Assembly: GCA_947683625.1 (NCBI GenBank)
Contig: CANTUR010000340.1
Span: 3,507,001 to 3,571,000 of the forward strand
DNA length: 64,000 nucleotides
Reading direction: 5' to 3'
DNA from: Mallotus nudiflorus
Lineage: Eukaryota > Streptophyta > Magnoliopsida > Malpighiales > Euphorbiaceae
Position 1 is the first letter of the stretch. Each line of letters opens with the position of its first letter. The translations under genes were made by a program, and so were the position numbers. Below the pieces are notes generated by a model. It did not search any database, was not told where the DNA came from, and saw only the letters and a list, made by a program, of their open reading frames with translations. Shown here piece after piece: positions 23,868-34,680 of the stretch.

Positions 23868-24250
23868 GAACCCTTGATGATAGAGGAACAGACTAAAGAA
23901 ATCACAGAGGACGAACTTTGGAATAATATACCTTTTATCAAAGCTATTAGAATGAAAGTGATCTATGAAGAACTAAAGATGACCATAAAGTCTAGCCATT
24001 TGGAGTACTACTGCGATAGTAAAAATCTTATCTACTCCAAACGAAGTTAGGAACAGATGTAGACCAAAGAAGATAGAAGCATCATATTGATCTTTTGTAG
24101 AAGAAAAAGTGATGGCCTCGGATGAAACACGCAGACAATACTGTAGACTGATGATATTAGAAGAGAAACATTATTGTACTTTTTGTAAAAAGAACATGCC
24201 AGTAGTAGATACAATTATCAAAAAATTAGTATTACCTATGTAAAAAAAAA
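23868..24250 (+). pseudogene. Tail of an upstream endogenous pararetrovirus copy (last ORF)
   Basis: Starting in AACCCTTGATGATAGAGGAA it encodes EQTKEITEDELWNNIPFIKA, then SSHLEYYCDSKNLIYSK, and near its end QYCRLMILEEKHYCTFCKKN with a C-x2-C pair, ending ATGTAA at about 24241. The same ORF occurs at 31180-31246 plus 42753-43102, split there by the Tekay element. Its position directly before a viral leader shows that two viral genomes are joined head to tail. Its function is unknown to me; the C-rich end might bind metal. Stops interrupt it in the middle. Confidence 0.75.
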
Positions 24251-24952
24251 AGATATTGTAAGAATATAGATAAGTAAGAACGTAAAATATAGACAAGTGT
24301 GAAAGTGTATATGTACACATGTGTATTGAAAGTGTATATATATGTATACATACATATACATATGTGTATATATATATATATATATAGACAAGTGTGAAAG
24401 TGTAGTGCCAAATGTTGGACTAAAAACAAAAGAAAGAAAATTAGTAGTCAAAAAGACTAATTTAGGTGTAGAAAAATTAATTTAATAGCCAAGCCACGTG
24501 TCTAAAGTAATTTATGTAGAATCATGTAGAAACTTAAATATTTTAGATATAGTCTTATATGTATATGAGTTTGTATTGTAGAGACTGTAAGTAAGAAAAA
24601 AACTTATGAATAAAAACACTATGATTTGTTATAATATTTGTGAGTAGAAAGTTATCTCTCTGTAAGCTCTTTTACTCTTTCTATATTTTTTGATCCATGG
24701 TTTGAATGCTTGTATAAATTAATTATTCACAGTTACATTAATTGTGTTCTTTAAAATTTTAAATTATAATATGACTTTTTGATAGTTTGTCTGTCTTTCA
24801 TGCATGCATCCTTATTCTGAGTTATATTAATTGTGTTCTGTGAAATTTTAAATTATACTATGAATTTTTGATAGTTTGTCTATCTTTCATGTATGCATCT
24901 TTATTATGGTATTAGAGCATATAGGTTAGGAAGAGAATTTGCAGAGAATCCA
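24251..24952 (+). promoter_or_regulatory. Viral leader: promoter, poly(A) signal, primer-binding site
   Basis: It begins AGATATTGTAAGAATATAG just after the last ORF of the preceding copy. A TATA-like stretch (CTTATATGTATATGAG) lies at 24554-24569, AATAAA at 24609-24614, and the primer-binding site TGGTATTAGAGC at 24907-24918 (TGGTATCAGAGC in the repeats, matching initiator tRNA-Met). TATA box shortly before a poly(A) signal, then a long leader to the primer site, is the caulimovirid arrangement. Confidence 0.75.
24283..24410. repeat. Microsatellite expansion inside the viral leader
   Basis: GACAAGTGTGAAAGTGTA is found on both sides of a TA/CATA/TGTA tract, so this leader is about 110 bp longer than in the tandem array units. 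Confidence 0.85.
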
Positions 24953-25267
24953 AAAAAATAAATAAAAATTTGTTAATAGGAATTAGTAGTAATAATGAAC
25001 AAATAAGTCAAGATTTTGATAGTAATACAATATTTTGTAACTATATAGAATCACATAATAATCATAGTATATAAGGTAATGCTATAGAAAATTTAATAAT
25101 TGATATGATAACAAATTTAGGAAATTGTTTGCATAATAAATTATTAGGATTGCAAGAAAATAAAGAAAGTCTAGAAAAAATTACTAAAGCTCTTGAAAAA
25201 AATCTTAGTTCAACAGTATAGAATAGAATTATTAGTAAAAAAAATTATAACTATTAGATTATCATGA
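24953..25267 (+). pseudogene. Viral ORF1, start codon lost
   Basis: It aligns with the array units, where the ORF begins MKRKFEHLLIGISSNNEQIS and continues through N-LIIDMITNLGNCLYNKLL to IITIGLS. In this copy the ATG and next codons are altered (AAATAAATAAAAATTTG) and a TAA occurs after SHNNHSI. It is about 105 codons long, predicted mainly helical with a coiled-coil-like lysine/glutamate/leucine pattern near the end. The stop TGA (25265-25267) overlaps the ATG of ORF2 (ATGA). I do not recognise a family; small ORFs in this place are common in badnavirus-like genomes. Confidence 0.65.
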
Positions 25268-25726
25268 GTTCTGCAATAGACAAAACTTTAGATAATATGT
25301 GCATATTATATGAGAGTCGGTTATCAGTCATGATATCGCTAAGAGATGAAATAGGTAAAACCATAGATGCAAAAAGAGAGACTCAAGAATTTTTAGAAAG
25401 TCAAAATATGCCAGAAATTTTAAATATAATAGAATATAATAATAAAATAATGGTATTAACAATTTTTAGAGATACTATAAACACTATTATTAGTGAAGAA
25501 AATTTAGACCTATAAAACGAATAATCAAGATATAGAGAAATATTCATTTGATTTAGAAAAATGTTTAAAATTAACAAAAATATATGCTAAAATAAGTAAT
25601 GAAAGTAAAATTTAACTTATTAAACATTGCAGTACTCATTCTAGTTATGAATATATGAATAAAGAACATTGGGAAAGTATACAAAAATATATTAGACTTA
25701 ATAAATTAGCTAGAGCAAGAAGATAA
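25264..25726 (+). pseudogene. Viral ORF2
   Basis: The start is the ATG in ATGA, overlapping the ORF1 stop. MSSAIDKTLDNMCILYESRL opens the frame, which runs 83 codons to TAA at 25513. A one-base shift near 25510 separates this from a continuing frame (DIEKYSFDLEKCLKLTKIYA, then EYMNKEHWESIQKYIRLNKL) that stops in TAATG at 25724-25728. About 150 codons in the unshifted arrangement. The first ~40 codons, up to AAAGAGAG at 25380, are the part included in every tandem array unit. Function unknown. Confidence 0.6.
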
Positions 25727-25950
25727 TGGAAAATTTAACACAAAATTTTGACATCTTAGTAAAAAGGTTCTATACTAAAGAAGAAATTTTGTCCTTAGTA
25801 AATAAACATGCAGATATGTGTAGAGAAGATATAAAATGAATTTGGGAACATGATAATAATCATGAAATGTATAAAATCATAAAAAATAGACTACATTTTA
25901 ATAGAAAAATAACTTTTAGATATAAAGAAATTTATAAGAAAATTAATTAA
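25726..25950 (+). pseudogene. Viral ORF3, small
   Basis: The ATG shares its A with the ORF2 stop (TAATG). 75 codons: MENLTQNFDILVKRFYTKEE, one internal TGA after MCREDIK, and an end in KITFRYKEIYKKIN then TAA. Basic and helical; no family recognised. The tight overlaps argue for a polycistronic message read by re-initiation or leaky scanning, as in other plant pararetroviruses. Confidence 0.5.
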
Positions 25951-25954
25951 TTAC

Positions 25955-26194
25955 ATGGCTTTAGAAGAATCTTTTATTTATAAAACAGCACTAGAAAATG
26001 CTAGGACTTATGATGAAGAATTTGCAAGAGTAGCAATCCCTATAGGATTATAAAAAACACAACAATTATTAGTAAGACAAAGTAACGCCAATTTCCATAT
26101 AAATTATTTATATTATAATAATATTAAAGAACAACTAGAAGAAGTTAGAGAGGAAATTATAAAAATAAAAAAACATAGTAATGGAAAATCCTAG
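25955..26194 (+). pseudogene. Viral ORF4, small
   Basis: 80 codons from ATG at 25955: MALEESFIYKTALENARTYD, one internal TAA after VAIPIGL, then SNANFHINYLYYNNIKEQLE and a lysine-rich end, stopping TAG at 26192 inside the start of ORF5. The F-Y--AL--A opening and later -QL--V--EI-KIK helix vaguely resemble small virion-associated proteins, but this is not firm. Confidence 0.45.
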
Positions 26195-26356
26195 GATATT
26201 ACAAGTAATTAATCCAAAAAAAGAAAAATATCCTGAAATTGAATATAATGATGAGGAATGGAATAAAATTGGAATTTTTAGTATAAAAACTAATTCTGAA
26301 GAAATATTAAATTTAATTAATGAATTAGAAACAAATATTATAGAAGAACAAATAAA
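26181..26356 (+). pseudogene. Viral ORF5, N-terminal part before the solo LTR
   Basis: The ATG at 26181 overlaps the end of ORF4. MENPRILQVINPKKEKYPEI is followed by an acidic stretch (NDEEWNKIGIFSIKTNSEEI), open up to the insertion point. The frame continues after the solo LTR at 27917 in the same phase once the insertion and one copy of its target duplication are discounted. This shows the ORF was still undamaged here when the LTR element landed. It probably opens the polyprotein. Confidence 0.6.
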
Positions 26357-27911
26357 TATTAGGTTTCGTGATACAAACGGAATGAAAAAATTAAAAATTT
26401 ATCACGTTCCCAAACCTGGATCCATATAATTCGACCATTTGATTAAATCTAGGGTTTTAAGAATCTCACTAAGATGCAAAAGAGGCAAGATTTTCTGGAA
26501 GGATGAGAGGAGGTTCACACCAGTGACACCTTACCTTGAGCTTTTTGCTTTGATTGTTTGGATCTAGACATCTCCAAAAGGATGTGTCCTTTATAGGTAT
26601 CCACATGAACAACCCTTCATAAAACGAATTGGAGTGTGTGCTAGCAACCTTCTTGATTGTCTCACAAATCAAGAACAAAAGAAAAACTCTATCTTTGTTT
26701 TCTAAGAAGAAAGAAAATGAATTTGGAGACAGGAAAAACAAGTGTGTTAAACCCTAGAGAATGTAATATATTTATAGACTCCAAATTAGGGTTTCACCTA
26801 CCAATGACCTTTTGGTAACTTCCATTTATTATATTCTGATTTTGTTTAAAAAACAAATCAGAAATAATATCTTATTTATTTATTTAAAATAACATTTATC
26901 TTAAATAAATAAACAAACAAATAAATAAATAAATAAATAAAACACTTTAATTATTTATTTCCACGGAGTTTATTTTGGGCTTATTAAACCCAAATTCATT
27001 TTGGGCTTGTTCTAAGTGTATGACCCTGTAGGTTCACATAACATTGGAAGTGGGCCTAAATCTCTATTTAGGCCTACAAGTTATAAGTGGCCTCTAGCAA
27101 GACATTATGACTACCCAAGTCATGTGAAGTCAATAATCCGACATAACCTAATTACAGTGAATTTTATTGTCCCTTTATCACATGATATCCTAATTAAACA
27201 TAAGGCATAGAATGACATCCTTATGTAGTTCAATATTATGACTTGATTCCAAGTAGACTGAAAATGATAACTCTTTATCAATTCATTTTAGCATGGCTAT
27301 GCATTTTCCTTCGGTCTATCTCATCAAGGGGGCCCATAGATATCTTTCTCATATTAATGAGGGATAAATTCCTTATGAATCACTCACATTCCTCACATAA
27401 CTAATTTCATATCTAACAACATCCTATTTAATTGTCCAATTAAAGACAATGTTAGAATGTGTCAAAACATAAAAAACTATGTAGAAATCCATGATGATTT
27501 CAAAGTCAAAGGATCGAAATAAAATTATTGTGATGAGAAACACTTATGACAATAATCTATGTAGTATTTTCATAATGGGTCAATCTAGTACATGATCTCT
27601 CATCATGTACCTATGAGTTGACTTAATATCTCATATTCATGATTAGTAAAACATAACCATCAGTCAACTTCATACTAGCCTTAATACTTTAATATTTATA
27701 TAATGAATAAATGGCTAGGGATAATTAGAATAGAACTCTTATTTTTAATTTAAGGGTTTTACTATCAAGTCACATACTTGATGGCATTAGTAAGAATTAA
27801 CCATTCATATAATTATCATAAAATTAAATGATAATGAAATACCTCTTTATGAATAAAATAAAAAAGTCAATACATAATCACAAATGATTGACCTAGTGCA
27901 TATCACTAACA
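26357..27911 (-). mobile_element. Solo LTR (1555 bp) inserted in the viral ORF5
   Basis: The minus strand begins TGTTAGTGATATGCACTAGG and ends TATCACGAAACCTAATA (ancestral end probably AACA). ATAAA flanks it at 26352-26356 and 27912-27916. The same sequence recurs at 63207-64000 with an intact TGTTGGGTTTTGTGATAC edge. No coding domain or primer site lies inside. TG...CA-type ends with a five-base duplication and no internal region make a solo LTR the best reading. The superfamily is unknown, possibly Copia by the look of its end. Confidence 0.78.
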
Positions 27912-27916
27912 ATAAA

Positions 27917-28290
27917 TACAATGGAAATAAATGAATCTTCATCAGAGGAAGAAATTTTAATGAATGAAACAAAATTTCAACCCACAGTACAAATAAAATA
28001 TCCAACAATAAGAGAAGATGTTGAATCTTCAAATAGACTTGTAAGAAAGAATAACAGAAAATGAAAATTATAAAGAGAAGTATACTGGCTAAAAAGAACA
28101 TGTGAAAATATGACGGAAGAAATAAAAAATTAGGCAAGAATGAATTCAATTATAATAATAGGAAGAAGAAATATATATGGAGAACCTAGTACTATTAACA
28201 ACTAAATAATAATAAAAAAAATCCTATTGTAGACACCACATTAGAAAGACAAGACCACCAAATGAACATAGAAACCAAAATAAAAAATAA
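27917..28290 (+). pseudogene. Viral ORF5 continuation upstream of the protease region
   Basis: MEINESSSEEEILMNETKFQ and the following text up to LVRKNNRK are open, then stops appear (TGA, TAA, TAG). It is a charged, serine/glutamate-rich segment with no recognised fold. In known caulimovirids this part of the polyprotein would hold movement and coat proteins. Only about 190 codons in total separate the ORF5 start from the protease region, far too short for both. Confidence 0.5.
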
Positions 28291-28600
28291 ACATATATTT
28301 ATACTAAGAGATACATGATCATGTGCTTCTCATATACATGAATCATTATTAGACTCAGAAGATGAAATACAAATTTTAAGAGAAACTTATACATATATAT
28401 ATTAGAATAAATAATATACACTTTATGAATCAGTAATTATAATCCTAGATTTAGATCAAGTAAAAAATACCTTTAAGACTACCCAAAATACAACATGATG
28501 AGATAACGAAAGTATTATTAGGAATAGATTTTTTAGAATCTGTAAAACCTTTTACAATAACATCTACACATATAAATATAACATATGAAAGGAAGAAATC
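28291..28600 (+). pseudogene. First aspartic-protease-like domain of the viral polyprotein
   Basis: IFILRDT then TGA then SCASHIHESLL looks like a retropepsin active-site strand followed by its helix; the inverted copy at 59.5-59.7 kb has GSCASHIHESLLDSE. About 80 codons later VIIILDLDQVK and, after stops, LGIDFLESVKPFTIT form the characteristic closing strand (I-LG-D-L----PF). Here the active-site glycine position is a stop. Retropepsin would process the polyprotein. Confidence 0.5.
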
Positions 28601-28659
28601 TCAATACCAATATCACAAAAGAAACCTTACAACTAGTTTTACAAGTTCTATATAAGTCA

Positions 28660-28980
28660 AATTAAATAATAAATCAACTCTAACATTAGTGAACATAGGA
28701 TCTCAAATTACTTTAGGAATAATAGAATTAGTAAAAAATTGGACAAATTTAAAAATTCCTTTTAAATTCACTAGATAGGAAAAACTACTTATATTATTAA
28801 TAGAGTAGCAATAAACACACCTATTGAAATAGCAATAAAAATATTAAAAATACCCTTAATATTTGAATTTAATTATAAAGATCCCTTAATATTAGGAAAA
28901 TCATTTTTTGATATATATAGTCCTTGGTGTATTTACCCTCAATATTACAAATTTCATACATTATGTGGCCATACGATAAA
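28660..28980 (+). pseudogene. Second aspartic-protease-like domain of the viral polyprotein
   Basis: STLTLVNIGSQITLGIIELV stands in place of an active-site D-x-G-S: this copy has N for D, and the inverted copy (59.3 kb) keeps D but has E for G. After broken sequence, LILGKSFFDIYSPWCIYPQY closes the domain. The following HGGVNIMQKE segment leads to RT. Two protease-like units in a row are unusual; one may be a relic or a different fold. Confidence 0.5.
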
Positions 28981-29259
28981 AATACAAAGACTAACTAGTT
29001 CTCAACTGCGCAATTGGGTGCATGGTGGGGTCAATATAATGCAAAAAGAAAATAAAAATAATATTATAGAAAATACAACTTTAGAATTAAACTGTAGTAT
29101 AGAAGTATACTAAACACAAATAGAAAGTAGAATAATAGAAAAAATAAATAATTTAGAAGGAGAAAACCCCTTAGAAAAATGGGAAAAAACATAGAACAAT
29201 TATACCAATAAGAATTAAGGAAGAAAATAAAAATAAAAATATAAAACGAAAACAAATAA

Positions 29260-30040
29260 AAGCAATACTAATAACATTAAAAGAATATGACATTTTTATA
29301 CACGAAATGTTAGAAAAAGAATTTTGTAATCTCTCTACTAGTTAACATAGTTGCAGTGCTTTTATAGTAAACAAACACTCTAAATAAAAAAAGAGGTAAA
29401 AGTAGATTAGTCATAAACTATAAACCAGTTAATAGTCTATGTAATAGACATTCTTTTCCAATACCAAATAAACATGTATTATTTAGAAAATTAGAAAAAA
29501 AAATATTTTTGCACTTTTGATTTAAAATCAGGATTTTACCATTGTAAGTTAGAAGAAAAACATAAACATTGGACAACATTTATCACACCCGAATGATTAT
29601 ATGAAATGAATGTTTTAACCATTTGGATACTTGAATAGTCTTCTGAATTTCAGAAATTTATTAATGAAAAGATAGAATCATTAAAAAAATTTACTTAAAT
29701 TTACTTTAGTATATATTGATGATATTTTAATTTTTTCTAATACATTAGAAGATCATTTTAGACAAATATTGTTATTCACAAAAAGATATGAAGAAAAAGG
29801 ATTAGCTTTAGGAAAAGTAAAATTGCTAAAACATAGATAGAATTTTTAGGATCAATAATTAATAATAAAGTAATTAAATTACAACCCCACACAACTAAAA
29901 AATTATTAGAATTTCCTGAAAAAATAATAGAAAAGAAACAACTACAATCATTTTTAGGATTATTAAATGTCTGTAGAGAATATATTCAAAATTTATCTTA
30001 TATTTTGACTAGTTTTAATAAAAAAATTAGTTTGGATAAA
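29260..30040 (+). pseudogene. Viral reverse transcriptase
   Basis: In broken frames: MLEKEFCNLSTS, CSAFIVNKHSK, FDLKSGFYHCKLEEKHKHWT (the FDLKSGF-Q motif), YIDD at 29712-29723 with both aspartates, ILIFSNTLEDHFRQILLF, FLGSIINNKVIKLQPH and LQSFLGLLNVCREYI. The K-LQPH-(T/I)-KKLLEFP stretch between the catalytic site and the connection is a hallmark of caulimovirid RT and is absent from plant Gypsy RT. The frame changes several times. The enzyme would copy pregenomic RNA to DNA. Confidence 0.85.
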
Positions 30041-30480
30041 AAAATATGAATTATTAGTAAAAAAGATAAAACAAATTTGTAAAAAGATTCCACTCTTATC
30101 TCTACCAACAGGACCATGTGAATGGATAATAACAACTGATGCAAGTGACATAGGATGGGGAGCAACTTTAACTTTTAAAGAAAAAGAAAAAGAAAAAGAT
30201 CCAAAAATTTGCAAATATAATTAAGAACTTTTAATAAAGATGAACAAAATTATTCTTCAAATGAAAAAGAAATGTTAGCAATAATAAAGGCAATAAAGAG
30301 TTTTGAATTAATGATTTGTGAATCTGAATTTATTATAGAAACTGATAATAAAACAATAATATCTTGGTTAAAAAGAATATCAGCTAATAATCTTAATAAA
30401 AGGATTTTAAAATGGCAATTTTATTTATTCGATTATGCTTATAGTACTAAAATATATAGAAGGTAAAAATAATTTTGTTG
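30041..30480 (+). pseudogene. Viral RNase H
   Basis: ICKKIPLLSLPTGPCEWIIT precedes TTDASDIGWGATLTFK (first catalytic D). NYSSNEKEMLAIIKAIKSFE (E), FIIETDNKTIISWLKRI (D) and a final basic helix NLNKRILKWQFYLFDYAYST follow, then V-DFLSR. All the catalytic positions seen are acidic. 30272-30466 is open for 64 codons. The I-TDNK-I--WL pattern fits Caulimoviridae. Confidence 0.85.
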
Positions 30481-30860
30481 TTGATTTCTTATCTAGAACT
30501 AACAATAATATTATTTCATATAGATCAGTTTTTTGATAAGCATCTAGTATTAAAAAAAAAGTTGAACCAATTATTGTCAGAGAATGAAAAGCTAAAGCAG
30601 CTTATATCAAAACCAACTTATGGGAAATCTGATTCTAAAGAAGATTTCACCATAATAGCAAAAAGCAATACTAAGCAGGAGAAGAAGAAAATAGATCCAA
30701 AAAAGAAGGAAGACATAAATCCAAATTAGAAAAAATATTACTTCCAAAGAAGAAGAATTATAAAAAAGAATTTCTCAGTATAGTATTGGACCAAGTGACT
30801 TAGAAAACGTTAAAGAAGAACCAAATGGTGATTTATTTATGACAGACACTCTCGACATAG
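30475..30860 (+). pseudogene. Viral coiled-coil, lysine-rich ORF after RNase H
   Basis: An open block 30475-30729 includes LVLKKKLNQLLSENEKLKQL, a clear leucine-zipper heptad, then a lysine-rich tail (NTKQEKKKIDPKKKEDINPN). It directly follows the RNase H. Length and place fit a downstream ORF or the polyprotein end; no family recognised. Confidence 0.55.
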
Positions 30861-31246
30861 AAATAATTATTTAAAAAATTTCTATACTTTGATCCAATAT
30901 ATTTCAAGACCAAAATCCAATATTCCTTGGATGAATTTAGTATATTGGAAGAATTTTAACAAAGTCACTATTTATCAAACTGCAAATCCAAACATATTAT
31001 GAAATTTTTATGATTATGAGTTTCTTCATTGTATTTATCAAAGTCATATTCATGAAGAACTTACTCAATTACCAGTATGTATTCAACAGTCAGTAAAAAG
31101 GTTCCAAATTTTGGTAAAAATAAGCAAATATATATGAGATTTTATCAAACAATTCCAGAATTTGGAAAGGATCAGTCCTGATGTTAGCCAATGACAGTAG
31201 TAATATTTGGAACAACTCAAGAATCCTTGATGATGGAGGAACAAAC
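30861..31246 (+). pseudogene. Viral 3' ORF region up to the Tekay insertion
   Basis: One frame reads FYTLIQYISRPKSNIPWMNL, then KVTIYQTANPNILWNFYDYE and a further stretch to CIQQSVKRFQIL, before stops. The final part (VVIFGTTQESLMMEEQT) runs into the insertion point and continues at 42753. Unknown function; the place suggests the last viral ORFs, where some genera keep a translation transactivator, but no motif proves that. Confidence 0.5.
31242..31246. repeat. Target-site duplication CAAAC (left)
   Basis: CAAAC precedes TGTAATATCC and is repeated at 42748-42752 after GGTCGTGACA. Confidence 0.93.
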
Positions 31247-34200
31247 TGTAATATCCCGTGTTTTTAAATATTTTAATACTGCATCGGGATATGCAGTGTT
31301 AATAATTTTTAAATATGATATTGATATTTCATAAGTTGTTGATTAATAAAAATTGATTTTTAATTGTTTATTATTATTTTGAGTACTTTACGTAAAATTT
31401 TCCCGGGACTTTCAATTTCGGGGAAATTTTTACGTAAATAATTTATTATTAATTATTTTAAATACATTTTCAGACCTGCATGAACTCATACGTATTTTTA
31501 AAATACTAAATAAAGCCTATTTGTGTATGTATTTATTTAATTAGGGTTTAATTAATATTACCCTAATATTTTATTAATTATTTATTAGTTTTATTGTTAT
31601 TTAATTATTTTTATTTAGTATAAATTATTAAAATATTAAATTATATGTGTGTGGTGTATATTTAGTGTGTGTAATTTAATATTATTTTATTATATAGTAT
31701 AAAGTATATATATATACACATTATATGTCAAAAAATCAAATTTTGGAAAATTACAAAACTGCCCCTCCCGAACTCCTTCTTCCCCGATCACCTTCCCTCA
31801 CTGTTCCGATCGCTGCCGTCCCGTTCCCTTGCCGTTAGTGTGCCGTCCAGTGTGCCACCTCCTTCCTCAACCTCTTCCGCTACCTGTAGTAGCTGTTTCC
31901 GGCATCTGGAAGTGGATTTTGGCCGGAGAAGCCGAATTTCCTTCCACCGTCGATCACGACGATTCCGGCCACCATTTTCAACACCGCCAGTCTCTTTCTT
32001 CTCCTTGAGCTCTGGTGAGTGTGATTCTAGCTTTGGTCTAGAATTGCTTAGGTTTCGAAGTTTCCAATTCGGTCACATTAGGGTTTTCAATTTTTTTGAG
32101 CTTCGAATTGATTGATTCATGAAAAATCCCTTCACAAATGTTGATCCTAGTAGCTTCATCTACATGTATGAATTTTTGTGGAATTTTTAGAGATTTTTTG
32201 GATTTTTGGGTATTTTTGAATATTTTAATATTATTTTCTAATTTTCGGAAATAAATTATTTAAATTATGAAATTGTGTTTTATGGTTAAATTAGGTGTTG
32301 AAATAAATTATAGGAATTTATTTGGAATTTTTATGAATTATTATGTATTTATTTTGAATTATTGAAGTTTATGTAATTTGGGAAATTAGGGTTTATTATG
32401 TTTTTATTTGAAATTAATTGGTTAATTGAGTTTAATTATTAATATTATTGATAAATATGTTGAGAAAATTAATTTTGGATAATTGTATAATTTTTAGTGA
32501 ATTTTTGAAGTAATTTCAGTATATTTATATATATATATAGGGGTATTTTGGTAATTTTACACAAAATTGGCTAAAAATGTAATTTAATTGGTTTTAATAG
32601 TTATTTAAGGTATAAAAATGATTTCTACAAATTATTTAGTATTTTTAACTAATTAAAACTATTTTTCGTAAATTATTTTCAAATATATATATAATATACG
32701 ATTTTACTAATAAAATGAGTTTTTATCGGGTTTTAATGTGTTTAAAGGTTAATTATGTAATTTCTACCTATAAAATGTATTTCTGTGATTAAGGGTATTT
32801 TTGGTATTTCTGGAATTGTTCTGTGTTTGTGGACCCCGGTCGGTAGACTGTAGTTTGGAGTCCGACCGAGGGGTTGTGGTTGAGTGTTGAGCTTGTTTTT
32901 CGAAGTGTATTTCTTTGCAGGGTCGGCTCTACTCTTTTGAGTAGAGAGATGTCCGTTTTACAGGGGAGGTTCTACCGGATTTTCGGTAGAATTCTCGTAA
33001 AACGTGATATCCGGTCGAACCCTGATATCGATTCTGTTTTAATCCTCTAGATCGAATTCTAGGATTTTCTGTTAGGTTTATTTTGATGTCTGTTATTTAT
33101 TGTTTGTCTAGTTGTGCCGAGACCGAGGGCTAGTGGTCCAGGCCCGTCGGACCCATCTCGTGGAGCGCACTAATTTGTGAGTTACTATACTATATATATA
33201 TGTTTTAGGATGCATGATTTAGAAATATATGTTTTATTTTGATAAAAATGCATAAATAATGTGATTTGTATTTAAGTATATTTTTGGTTTATTTTTGGTA
33301 TATATTAAATTATATACATGTTTTGTTAATAAACTATATTTAAAATGTTTTTAAATATATTTCTAGCTTAATTTATAATTTGATTGGATTGATTTGACGT
33401 ATATATACTCAAAATATACCTTGTTTACTTTTGGTATATTTCCAGTATATATATGGTTTATATTGTTATTTTATTTAAATTCATGCATCATTTATTTTTA
33501 TGAATGAATGTTTTATATTTATTAATGAAGGATATCAATAGAACGTGCTACCTAGTGGGCAGCACTAGGACCGAGTACGTACCGGTACGCCTATAGTATT
33601 TAGGCTATATTACTAACCTATTTGTGGATATTGATCGAATGTAATTATTTGATGTGTGAGATATGGTTTGAGGGTGTGATTGCTGGAGCTCGGTTGACCA
33701 AGTGTCTCGGGGCCAATCGCACTAGCAGTCAGACTGCTGGAGCTCGATTGACTTAGTGTCTCGGGGCCAGTTTACTGTCCAAATGGATTAAGTGGATATA
33801 TTTTGGAATAAGTGAGCCTGTATGGCTAGAGTGTTTTCTAACACTGTTTTCGAGGTTACGATATTCTAGGGTTCTATGTGATCCTTCATAAACTGTGATT
33901 TTTAATAAATAAAATATATAAAAATGATTTTTACTGCATCTATGTGAATTTGCCTGTATATATACATATTAGATATATATACTGTTGAGTGTATGCATTG
34001 TCATTTAGTATGCATGTACATATATTATAGTAATTCACTCAGTGAGGTCTGACTCCCCTCCGTTGACTATTTTTCAGGAGAGTCAACATCTTCAGACCTT
34101 AGTAGTAGGCCTGTACACCGGATTTCTTCCGCCCCGGCTTCTTTGTGTAAATTACTTATTTGAGTCTTATTTTTATATAATCTAGACACTGCAGTAGTTG

Positions 34201-34481
34201 TAAATTAAATTGTGGGATTTCATGTATTTTATTTAAAGAGATGTATTATATTGAAACTGGATTTGTATTGAAAGATTTTATATATATGAGATGAGATTTG
34301 ACTTAAATCCAGTTGATGGAAATGTTACTATTATATTTATGATTTCTATTTCCGCTGCATATAATATTGTTATTGTTATTATTGCATGTATTATTTTATT
34401 TTTAGGCTTGCTACGGGTTCCGGATTCGAAAGAATTCTCGTTCCCTAGCGCCGGTCATGGCCCCTGTTTTGGGTCGTGACA
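31247..34481 (+). repeat. 5' LTR of the Tekay element
   Basis: 3235 bp, TGTAATATCCCG...GGGTCGTGACA. A GC-richer island (31760-32020) is open in one frame in both LTRs, but I take it as transcribed leader. CTGGAGCTCG(G/A)TTGAC...GTGTCTCGGGGCCA is repeated at about 33684 and 33739. Confidence 0.95.
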
Positions 34482-34482
34482 A

Positions 34483-34497
34483 AGTTAGTATCAGAGC
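34483..34497 (+). promoter_or_regulatory. Primer-binding site of the Tekay element
   Basis: AGTTAGTATCAGAGC follows the LTR by one base. TAGTATCAGAGC is one change from TGGTATCAGAGC, the initiator tRNA-Met site used by chromoviruses. Confidence 0.8.
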
Positions 34498-34680
34498 AGA
34501 GTTCTGTGTCAGGGCTTAGTTGTGTGAGTTGTGGCCCTAGTTTTAAAGTTGTGTTTCCTTTTGGTAACTACTGCAGTGAATTAGGTTCGAGTATGTCTTG
34601 ATAAGTATTCCTTGTGTTAGTTTTCTGCGTTATTCCTCCGTTGTCTGTTTTGTCTGAATCTTTCCATTTGTCTTTTCAGT

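Noticed and set aside
26469..28149. Minus-strand frames of 90-100 codons in and beside the solo LTR
   Set aside because: One is within LTR sequence without similarity to any protein I know; the other is antisense to viral ORF5.
31840..32115. Proline/serine/arginine-rich frame in the Tekay LTR, repeated at 40103-40393
   Set aside because: It lies in the GC-richer transcribed part of the LTR and differs by indels and substitutions between the two LTRs; treated as leader.
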